Assembly (NCBI GenBank): GCA_028820695.1
Contig: JAPPIB010000035.1
Coordinates: 1-64,000, forward strand
Direction: 5' to 3'
Source of the DNA: Acidiferrobacterales bacterium
Lineage (GTDB): Bacteria; Pseudomonadota; Gammaproteobacteria; Arenicellales; JAJDZL01
Length of the DNA stretch: 64,000 bases
A program made the position numbers and the translations under genes. Below are positions 26,144-33,241 of this stretch, one piece after another. A model generated the notes under the pieces. The model did no database searches and was not told the DNA's origin. It saw only the letters and a list, made by a program, of their open reading frames with translations. How positions within the stretch are numbered: the stretch's first letter is position 1; every line of letters starts with the position of its first letter.

Positions 26144-27516
26144 CCGATCCAAAACGAGAAGCACCAACCCGCAAACCAGCGAATTTTGCCAGCGGCACAA
26201 TCTGGACTGGCGACAATCTGCCGATCATGCGGGGGATGAATTCTGAATCGGTTGACTTGATTTATCTTGACCCGCCTTTTAACAGCAACAAAAACTATTC
26301 CGCTCCAATCGGATCTGAAGCTGCAGGTGCAGCGTTCAAAGATACCTGGACACTTTCTGATATAGATGTCCATGAACACGGTGAATTGGCTGATCGAAAT
26401 CCAGCCGCTTATTCCGTTATCGAAGCGTCGCGACAGGCACATGGCAAAGGTATGATGTCATATCTTATTTTCATGGCAGTGCGATTGTTGGAAATGAAGC
26501 GGATCTTGAAGCCGACTGGCTCAATTTATTTGCACTGCGACCCGACTGCTTCGCACTATCTGAAACTTTTGTTAGATGGAATATTTGAACGTGCGAATTT
26601 TAGAAATGAAATTGTCTGGAAGCGTACATCTGGCCACAGCGATTCCAAAACTATGGGATCAGTGCATGACGTAATCCTTCATCAATCAATATCGGATGCA
26701 CTTACATACAATGTGCAATACGTTGCTTATAGCAAGGAATATGTGAAACGACGATATAGGCACCAAGACCCTGACGGCAGGCGTTTTATGGATGGAGACT
26801 TAACCGCAAAAGGATTGCAAAGTGGGGGGTATGTGTATGAATATCGAGGCACTACAGCAGAATGGCGTGTGCCTTTTGAAAAAATGAAGGAATTAGATCG
26901 GGAAAACAGACTGTATTTCACTAATCGTGGTGGGATTAGAATAAAACGATATTTGGATGAAATGAAGGGTGTCCCAATCAATGATGTTTGGACCGATATT
27001 GATCCAATAAACTCACGCGCGCGCGAGAGAATTGGCTATCCCACTCAAAAACCTCTTGCTCTTCTTGAAAGAATAATCAGGGCATCCAGCAACATCGGCG
27101 ATATGGTATTCGATCCATTCTGCGGGTGCGCAACGACGCTGGTTGCGGCAGACAGACTGCAGCGTCAATGGGCGGGCATTGATCTCTCGCCTCTGGCGAT
27201 CAAACTGGTAAACGAGCGCATCAGTGAAGACCGCGGCTTGTTTGGCGGCGCAACTTCGCTTAATACGGCACCAGTGCGAACAGATTTGGGCAAACTGCCG
27301 AACTATCGAACGCACCGCCATCGCCTTTATGGCGAACAGGAAGGAGTGTGCACCGGCTGCGAAACACACTTTCCGTTTCGGGTGATGGATGTAGACCACA
27401 TTCTGCCAAAATCTCGAGGTGGAACGGATCATCCAGACAATCTTCAACTGCTTTGTTCCGGTTGTAATCGGAGCAAGGGCGGGAAAACTATGGCTGAATG
27501 GAGAAGTGTGCAATGA
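26140..27516 (+). CDS. Site-specific DNA methyltransferase (beta class) fused to an HNH nuclease domain
   Basis: A 458-residue two-domain protein. Residues 1-385 form an N6-adenine/N4-cytosine methyltransferase of the beta order: the catalytic motif IV DPPFNSN (44-50) comes first, and the SAM-binding motif I FDPFCGCATTLVAADRLQRQWAGID (about 325-350) comes near the end. Residues about 400-450 form a zinc-type HNH domain with CTGCETHF, DVDHILPKSRGG, DNLQLLC and CNRSKGG. HNH domains cut or bind DNA, so the protein joins methylation and a nuclease fold in one chain. Recognition site and nuclease activity are unknown. It is passenger cargo of the surrounding IS1595-type element; the starts and stops overlap small ORFs on both sides. 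Confidence 0.88.
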   Translation: MTDPKREAPTRKPANFASGTIWTGDNLPIMRGMNSESVDLIYLDPPFNSNKNYSAPIGSEAAGAAFKDTWTLSDIDVHEHGELADRNPAAYSVIEASRQAHGKGMMSYLIFMAVRLLEMKRILKPTGSIYLHCDPTASHYLKLLLDGIFERANFRNEIVWKRTSGHSDSKTMGSVHDVILHQSISDALTYNVQYVAYSKEYVKRRYRHQDPDGRRFMDGDLTAKGLQSGGYVYEYRGTTAEWRVPFEKMKELDRENRLYFTNRGGIRIKRYLDEMKGVPINDVWTDIDPINSRARERIGYPTQKPLALLERIIRASSNIGDMVFDPFCGCATTLVAADRLQRQWAGIDLSPLAIKLVNERISEDRGLFGGATSLNTAPVRTDLGKLPNYRTHRHRLYGEQEGVCTGCETHFPFRVMDVDHILPKSRGGTDHPDNLQLLCSGCNRSKGGKTMAEWRSVQ

Positions 27517-27701
27517 AAAAATATCGACCAAAATTGGATCCACAGGTTGACCTCAAAGGCGCAACACCTGAAACACTGGCAAAAGCGTTATTAACCCCGC
27601 GCGTGCGAGGAAAGCCCGTTGTTCGCCGTGAGTCTTCTGTGGAGAAGGTTGCGACCGACAAGCCGGGCGACAGTATCACGCATCTGGGCAAGAGTGTCTA
27701 A
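27513..27701 (+). CDS. Small passenger ORF overlapping the transposase 3' end
   Basis: A 62-codon frame whose ATG overlaps the methyltransferase stop (ATGA). Residues 1-26 (KKYRPKLDPQVDLKGATPETLAKALL) precede the transposase and look like a genuine small-protein start. The rest is antisense to the transposase C-terminus (27591-27701) and could be fortuitous. I do not recognise a family. Coupling to the methyltransferase stop supports translation, and convergent overlap with the transposase could affect expression of both. Confidence 0.45.
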   Translation: MKKYRPKLDPQVDLKGATPETLAKALLTPRVRGKPVVRRESSVEKVATDKPGDSITHLGKSV

Positions 27702-28553
27702 GTTACGGATATTGTGCTTACCGGCAAACTCATGAACATAGCGGTCAAGATGCTTCGGGCTAATCTTGTGGAATGTGCCTTTGTGCGCTCGATTGAGCAT
27801 GGCCCAGAATGACTCAACGCCGTTAATATGAGCCTGTTTTTTTACATACTCACCAACAGAATGCTTGACCGATTCATGATCAAATGGCAGATTGGAGTAA
27901 GATGTCGAATCATCGGTGTAGACAGTGGCATCGTCACTCACATTGTCAGCAATGAAGCCTTGCAGGAATTCGGCGGTTGTATTCTTAACAACTTCTGCTC
28001 GAACTTCATTCGTTTCGCGGTCTTTGATTCCTGCAACCGCAGTCTTACCAGTTGCGCCGCGACCGGCATGAAGTTTCTTGTCAGCATGCTTGTTCTTTTC
28101 AAGACCGCCAAAATACGCCTAATCAACCTCAACCGGACCGTTAAAGTCATCATCTGAATCATGCATCCAGGCTTCACGAATTCTATGCAGCATGAACCAC
28201 GCGGTTGGCTGAGACACTTTTATATCCCTATGCAATTTCATGCTGGAGATGCTTTTGAGATTTGTAAGGCAAAGGTAGATAGCTATGCACCATTTCTGCA
28301 TAGGTACTTTGGAATTGGCGATAGGTGTATTGGTCTTGACACTGAAGTAGCTGCGGCAGTCAGTGCACCAATAAGGCATTTTCTTGTGACTTGCTTTACT
28401 GGTGCGGGTAGAACCGCAATGCGGGCAATAACGACCATCCAGCCAGACAACACTTTCAAACCACTTGGTTGCAATTTCGTTGTCCGGGAACATGGCAAAC
28501 AGGTCAATAAGAGATATACCGATTCTGTGGGATTTACCTGGTGCTTGCTGCAT
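27591..28553 (-). pseudogene. IS1595-family (ISXO2-like) transposase, interrupted by an amber codon
   Basis: One frame of 320 codons encodes a full ISXO2-like transposase, split by a single TAG at 28119-28121. The upstream part has an N-terminal zinc ribbon (CPHCGS and CTDC), the KWCIAIYL helix and ends at PVEVD. The next codon, usually Glu in the family pattern VDExYFGG, is TAG. The downstream part resumes with AYFGG and runs through HAGRGATGKT, VYTDDSTSY, HINGVESFWAML and the C-terminal helix. A single G-to-T change in GAG explains the stop. TAG serves as a normal stop elsewhere here (for example pepP), so read-through is not expected. The ATG follows a GAGG ribosome site. Confidence 0.9.
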
Positions 28554-28611
28554 AACTTGACCTCGTTTCGTATTTCTAACTCGATATAAGTTATAACGAT
28601 TTTCAAAGTTT

Positions 28612-28635
28612 TGTCAACCTTTATTTATAAATCCC
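28612..28635 (-). repeat. Right terminal inverted repeat of the IS1595-type element
   Basis: A 24-bp end matching the left repeat in inverse orientation at 22 of 24 positions. It lies about 60 bases upstream of the transposase ATG and may contain its promoter. Confidence 0.88.
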
Positions 28636-28643
28636 GAAATTAA
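28636..28643. repeat. Right target-site duplication (8 bp)
   Basis: GAAATTAA, identical to 25672-25679 beyond the other end of the element. Confidence 0.85.
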
Positions 28644-28655
28644 GTTTCCCCGCTT

Positions 28656-30551
28656 TCAGTTTGTCAGCACAAAAGAAACCGGAACCATCGCAATTCCATC
28701 CGACATCACACCGTTATTGCGCGCTGGCAGGAATTTCCACTTTCGAACCGCTCTTTTCGCAGCTTTATCCAATCGCGGAAAGCCACTAGATGTATGCGTC
28801 TCGATTTTCTGTGCGTTGCCGCGCGAATCAACGTGAACGCGCAGAACCACCCGACCTTCTTCATTGTTGGCTCTTGCCAGATATGGGTATTTTGGGGCTG
28901 GATTGGATAAGCCGGGAACACCGAATTGAGGTGCCATTTCAGTGCTCTGTGCCAAACCTTCCGTCTCGACGTCTGACTGAACTGATGCGACTCGATCTGT
29001 TCTTGAACTTGATGTGGTGTCGACTATCGAGGCTTTGTCCGCATCCCGGGCACGTTCGAGAGGCAGTGGCTCGTTCAGTTGTGAATTGAATGTATCTGTT
29101 TTGTCAGCATAAACTTTTGCAAACTTCGGTTGCCGGTCTTTGTGTTCTGTCCTGTTCGAAATGTCGTCCTGAGAGTTGACCTGTTCAGAGAGCAACATTC
29201 TTGTGGTTCTGTCTGGATGCTCATCAACTATCGGCAGTGATGGCATTTCAGGGATGGATGCAGCGTTCGATTCGGTTTCGTGTGATAGTTCAATCGTTTC
29301 AGCAGAGTCGACTAAGAGATTCCGCTCGTCAAGTTCAGCAAAAGCAATTCTGACTTCGACTTTGTCTGCTGCGTCCAGCACTGTCCTCGATATATTCGCT
29401 TTCGCGACGACCGGACCTGATTGCTGTGGATTTTCTTCAACGGATGGAGTTTTTGGCAAGTTGACAGTTTTGTCAACTTGTCTTGGAGTGGAGCGGTCAT
29501 CGATCACATCCAAAATGGAATCCGGGAACCCCATCGCAAACAGTTCTTGCTCAATGTCCAAGGCAGATTGTGAGGATTTGGACTTGTTCATCCGCGCCGA
29601 ATTTTCTGACTGATTGATTGCCAATTCACTTTCAGTCAATCGTAACTTTTCAATTGGAGCCGACTTTTCGGATCCATCCACTGATACAGGAAATCTTGAC
29701 ACGGAAATATGCTCATCGATCACGTCTTGAATCGCGTCAGGATATTCTCTCGCGATCAATTCGAACTCCAAATCGGTAGGGTGTCGTTGGGTTGCTGTTG
29801 TCTGATTTTCCTCGACGTCTACAATCGGTATCGTAGCTGCGGGTGGGACAGGGACACCCCGCTCCACTTCCGTATTTTGCACTCCTGGCGGGATGGATAG
29901 GCTATCAGCTGTGTCTAATATGGCATCGGGGAGAACCTTGGCAGTCATTTCATGTTCGCTATCGATTGCGGTCGGTTCAAACAGGATCTGGTCTTGATGG
30001 GTAACCAGAGCAGTTCGAAAATCCGACGGCTCTTCATCGCTAGCGAAGATCTTCGAAACATTGGGGGTTGTGTCCTCAGAGTCTGACGAGTCCAAATTAA
30101 TTTCGGTACCGCCAACAAACTCCATTGATCTGTAATTTTCAACGTCCCATACAGTCTTGGTCCATTCCTTCGACGAATCCAGCGGTTCCTCAACTCCTGC
30201 AATTCGATCAGCATCGGACTGGTGCCCGGATTCAATTGGGGCTTGAATTGGGTTTACGCTGTCTTCGATCCTGTTGTGGGCCTCCACGACTTCAGTCGTC
30301 TTTTGTGCCGGAGAGGTTGATGTCGCGACGTTCAACTGGATGTCCGTTCCCGTCTCGTTGGTTTTCTCTTGCAGTTGCATGCCGGCTCCCGGAATGCTGG
30401 ATTCCGGAACAAGAGTGACGCTGATGGGAACAATCGGATTGGGCGGTACAAATTCAGGCACAGTCATCAGCATGGCAAAAGCTGCAACGATGTGAACGAA
30501 AAACGAACCGACCATCGAAAATGCGAACCTGAACGGGTGTTTTCGGATCAT
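28656..30551 (-). CDS. tonB: TonB-like energy transducer of the B12 operon, with an internal 20-residue repeat
   Basis: A 631-residue TonB-type protein, more than twice the usual length. Residues 10-32 form the inner-membrane anchor with the S/H pair seen in TonB (SFFVHIVAAF). The C-terminal 90 residues form the TonB domain, with the YP motif in APKYPYLARANNEEGRVVLR and the end KWKFLPARNNG. Between them lies a 500-residue acidic linker instead of the usual Pro-Lys/Glu stretch. It holds three copies of a 20-residue repeat (197-216, 260-279, 332-351) with pattern DxExE..A...PD-A/S-I.D. It is the last gene of the btu operon, one base after btuD, so it probably energises BtuB. The transposon sits 5 bases beyond the TSD-flanked end past its stop region. 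Confidence 0.82.
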   Translation of the reverse strand: MIRKHPFRFAFSMVGSFFVHIVAAFAMLMTVPEFVPPNPIVPISVTLVPESSIPGAGMQLQEKTNETGTDIQLNVATSTSPAQKTTEVVEAHNRIEDSVNPIQAPIESGHQSDADRIAGVEEPLDSSKEWTKTVWDVENYRSMEFVGGTEINLDSSDSEDTTPNVSKIFASDEEPSDFRTALVTHQDQILFEPTAIDSEHEMTAKVLPDAILDTADSLSIPPGVQNTEVERGVPVPPAATIPIVDVEENQTTATQRHPTDLEFELIAREYPDAIQDVIDEHISVSRFPVSVDGSEKSAPIEKLRLTESELAINQSENSARMNKSKSSQSALDIEQELFAMGFPDSILDVIDDRSTPRQVDKTVNLPKTPSVEENPQQSGPVVAKANISRTVLDAADKVEVRIAFAELDERNLLVDSAETIELSHETESNAASIPEMPSLPIVDEHPDRTTRMLLSEQVNSQDDISNRTEHKDRQPKFAKVYADKTDTFNSQLNEPLPLERARDADKASIVDTTSSSRTDRVASVQSDVETEGLAQSTEMAPQFGVPGLSNPAPKYPYLARANNEEGRVVLRVHVDSRGNAQKIETHTSSGFPRLDKAAKRAVRKWKFLPARNNGVMSDGIAMVPVSFVLTN

Positions 30552-30552
30552 C

Positions 30553-31332
30553 TTATTTCTTCAATCGTCGGACGGGTATGACAATGTTTCCATGGACGGA
30601 CTCGTGGTACAGAGCCTCAATGCCATAAGCTGTCGCGAGATGTTCCTCAGAAAGTACATTCTGTGGTACTCCATCGGCGACTATGTGTCCGTCGAACAGC
30701 AATGTCATCCGATCGCAATACCTGGATGCCAGCGTGAGGTCATGCATTACGACAACAATCCCAGCACCGCCATCGGCCAGATTGCGCAATTTCTCCATCA
30801 CATCCAGTTGATGCGCGGGATCAAGGCCTGCAACCGGCTCGTCAGCGAGCAAGAAATGTGGATTGGTCGCCAGCGTTCTGGCCAGCATCACTCTGGCCTG
30901 CTCACCACCGGACAGTGTCGTGACTGCCCTGTCAGCGAATTGCAGGACGTCACAGACTTCCATCGCCTTCCTGACAGATTGGTGATCCACAGCCGACGGC
31001 CTCCTCCATCTTCCAAGGTGTGGGAGTCTTCCCAGCATCACAACACTTTCAACGCTCAGTGCCCAGTAGCTCTTGCTATTCTGCTCGAGGTAGGAGATAA
31101 ACTTAGCGAATTGGAATTGCTGATTGAACCTGATCTGCACACCGTCGTAGTCGATATCGCCACTCTCGACCCTGATCAGACCCATCATCGCCTTGAGTAA
31201 AGTTGTCTTGCCAGCTCCGTTCGGTCCGATCAAGGCGACTACCTCACCGCTGTTCACCGAAAACCACGCGTCAGAAACAATTTTGTTTCCGGAAATCGAT
31301 ATGTTCAATCGCTGTGTTCTGAGAATGCTCAT
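30553..31332 (-). CDS. btuD: Vitamin B12 ABC transporter ATPase
   Basis: A 259-residue ATPase of the iron-siderophore/B12 importer group. The start is the ATG at 31332, which overlaps the btuC stop (ATGA); the frame is open upstream to 31365 but that part lies in btuC. Motifs: Walker A GPNGAGKTTL, Q-loop region YLEQNS, signature LSGGEQARVMLARTL, Walker B FLLADEP and switch His in VVVMHD. It energises BtuC. Family members also serve haem and siderophores; the B12 call rests on the riboswitch and btuB in the same operon. Confidence 0.9.
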   Translation of the reverse strand: MSILRTQRLNISISGNKIVSDAWFSVNSGEVVALIGPNGAGKTTLLKAMMGLIRVESGDIDYDGVQIRFNQQFQFAKFISYLEQNSKSYWALSVESVVMLGRLPHLGRWRRPSAVDHQSVRKAMEVCDVLQFADRAVTTLSGGEQARVMLARTLATNPHFLLADEPVAGLDPAHQLDVMEKLRNLADGGAGIVVVMHDLTLASRYCDRMTLLFDGHIVADGVPQNVLSEEHLATAYGIEALYHESVHGNIVIPVRRLKK

Positions 31333-32324
31333 ATAAACTGACTTCTCATTTTGAGAACGAGCCAAAGAAAGAATGGTGAACCGACCAGCGCGGTAAAAAC
31401 ACCCAGTTTGAGTTCAGGACCGAAGGAGAGCATTCTGACAGCCACATCGGAAAAAAGTAACAGGATCGCACCACCTAGAGCGCTAGCCGGCAATAGAATT
31501 CCAGGCCGGTGTCCAACAAGCGGACGCAGGAGATGTGGAACGACCAGTCCGACAAATCCGATGGCGCCGGCGACGGCAGTGGCAGCTCCGACAGACACTG
31601 TCACACCGACAATGATCTGCATGCGAACCCGCCGAACATTGACACCGAGCGTGGATGCCGTGTCCTCTCCAAGTGACAATGCGTCAAGCGACTTTCCAAC
31701 AGTCAGCAGAAGTGCGATTCCGATCAGCATGAACGGTCCGGCCAGCCAGACGTGCTCCATACTTCGATTGGCCAGCGATCCGAGCAACCAGAAAATTATT
31801 TCCACTGCCGCAAAGGGGTTGGGAGCAAGATTCAGTGCCAGCGAAGTAAGCGCGCCCGCCAGCGTTGATACTGCAACACCGGCCAAGATAAGCGTCAGGG
31901 TTGAGCTTCCCCGCCCAGCGATGATCACCATGATCATAACTCCGACCGAAGCTCCAATCATTCCGCCCAAAGGCAATGTCCAAACATATAAGGTGGAAAG
32001 ACCGAAGTAAATTGTAAGCACGGCACCCAGAGCAGCGGACGCGGACACTCCAATCAATCCAGGTTCAGCGAGTGGATTGCGGACATATCCCTGCATTGCA
32101 GCACCGCAGATTCCCAAGGTTGCACCGATCGCCGCGCCCAGTAATGCTCTTGGCAGACGAATCTCCTGGGCGATAATCACAGCGATATCGGAACCATCGG
32201 AAAATATCGAGGAAAGGACTGCCCATGTTCCGATTCCAACCGGTCCCACTGACAACGATGCGAGAAAACCAATCATCACGGCCAAAGAAAGGCATATCAG
32301 CAATGTATTGGTTTTGGTGTTCAT
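31329..32324 (-). CDS. btuC: Vitamin B12 ABC transporter permease
   Basis: A 331-residue permease of the FecCD/BtuC family with about ten membrane spans. I start at the ATG at 32324. The frame is open to 32510, but the extra residues overlap btuF and lack a membrane start. Landmarks: PRALLGAAIGATLGICGAAMQGYVRNPLAEPGLIGVS near residue 55, LILAGVAVSTLAGALTSL near 130, and GAIGFVGLVVPHLLRPLVGHRP near 240, the ATPase-contact segment. It lies 22 bases after btuF. Confidence 0.92.
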   Translation of the reverse strand: MNTKTNTLLICLSLAVMIGFLASLSVGPVGIGTWAVLSSIFSDGSDIAVIIAQEIRLPRALLGAAIGATLGICGAAMQGYVRNPLAEPGLIGVSASAALGAVLTIYFGLSTLYVWTLPLGGMIGASVGVMIMVIIAGRGSSTLTLILAGVAVSTLAGALTSLALNLAPNPFAAVEIIFWLLGSLANRSMEHVWLAGPFMLIGIALLLTVGKSLDALSLGEDTASTLGVNVRRVRMQIIVGVTVSVGAATAVAGAIGFVGLVVPHLLRPLVGHRPGILLPASALGGAILLLFSDVAVRMLSFGPELKLGVFTALVGSPFFLWLVLKMRSQFI

Positions 32325-32346
32325 GGGAAACAAGTGTGTTCGTATA

Positions 32347-33234
32347 TCACTGTGCGAGCTTGACTCTCTCGGCTGTAAAGTAGTCGAGCGCTTCAGCGAC
32401 AAATGGCGTACCGCAGATCCATAGATGGCTTTTCGTATTGATTCTTGGAACGTCCGCGTATTTGCGACGGATTGAGGGATGGTTTGGAAGTTCGTTTGCC
32501 ATTGCGGCATATCTGTTGCGATCGCCCAACATCAGAACATCCGGCTGGTGGGTAAGCAGATACTCCAATGGCAGATGCTGTGCGGTTCCGAGTCCGAGTT
32601 CTGCTCCGAGGTTGCGAAAGCCCGCCAATTCGACAAGTCGCGTGATGAGTGCGTCCTGACCGAAAGTAAAGCCGTTCTGGTTGTAAATGGCAAGCAGTGG
32701 TCGATCGCTGACTTTCTGCCGTCGAACTGCGTCGATCCGGTTTGCGAATTCCGACGCCATCGTATCACCGAGGACTGGATCGCCGATCGCCTCGGCAACC
32801 AGACGGATGTTGGCAGCGATGTCATCAAGACTGTCCGCCACCGGTATGGTCCTGACTTGATAGCCCAGTTTTTCAAGTAGCAGGATGCTTGAATGTCCGA
32901 AAGTACTGGTAAGAATCAGGTCTGGGTCAAGTGCGACTATCTCCTCGGCAAAGCCGTGATTGACTGGAAAGTTCCTAGCTGTCTCAGACATTGCAGACAT
33001 GCTCGGGTTATGCGAGAAAAAGCTCAACGATGCGATTCTGTCATGGTCCGACAACAGCAGGAGCAGTTGATCCGTGCAAAGATGGGTCGATACGATCCTA
33101 CTTGGTTTTTCGATAACCTGCTGATCCGACAGACTGATGTCCGCGAATAGCGTCAACATGATGATCGCTGCCAACCCTGTGCGCGACAGGATCAGGATAA
33201 ATGACCGATGGCAATACATGAGCTGACTCATCAT
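32347..33234 (-). CDS. btuF: Periplasmic vitamin B12-binding protein
   Basis: A 295-residue cluster A-III periplasmic binding protein. The start chosen is the ATG at 33234, 7 bases after the btuB stop. A signal peptide spans about residues 8-33 (SFILILSRTGLAAIIMLTLF), ending near DISLS. The body has two lobes with KPSRIVSTHLCTDQLLLLL, ALDPDLILTSTFG and HQPDVLMLGDR, all typical of BtuF/FepB proteins. It hands cobalamin from BtuB to BtuCD. Related proteins bind siderophores or haem; the riboswitch upstream of the operon favours cobalamin. Confidence 0.88.
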   Translation of the reverse strand: MMSQLMYCHRSFILILSRTGLAAIIMLTLFADISLSDQQVIEKPSRIVSTHLCTDQLLLLLSDHDRIASLSFFSHNPSMSAMSETARNFPVNHGFAEEIVALDPDLILTSTFGHSSILLLEKLGYQVRTIPVADSLDDIAANIRLVAEAIGDPVLGDTMASEFANRIDAVRRQKVSDRPLLAIYNQNGFTFGQDALITRLVELAGFRNLGAELGLGTAQHLPLEYLLTHQPDVLMLGDRNRYAAMANELPNHPSIRRKYADVPRINTKSHLWICGTPFVAEALDYFTAERVKLAQ

Positions 33235-33241
33235 GTTCTGA

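Larger units (their letters stand above)
25680..28635. mobile_element. IS1595-family transporter element carrying a DNA methyltransferase-HNH passenger
   Basis: A 2,956-bp unit bounded by 24-bp inverted repeats and flanked by an 8-bp direct repeat (GAAATTAA). Inside are a small membrane-protein gene, a short overlapping ORF, a large methyltransferase-HNH gene and a further small ORF on the plus strand. An ISXO2/IS1595-type transposase gene is on the minus strand. IS1595 relatives with passenger genes are known, sometimes called transporter IS. The element sits between the convergent cobQ and tonB genes, 13 bases past the tonB stop, so it disrupts neither. The transposase has an in-frame amber codon, so this copy is probably not autonomous. 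Confidence 0.88.
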
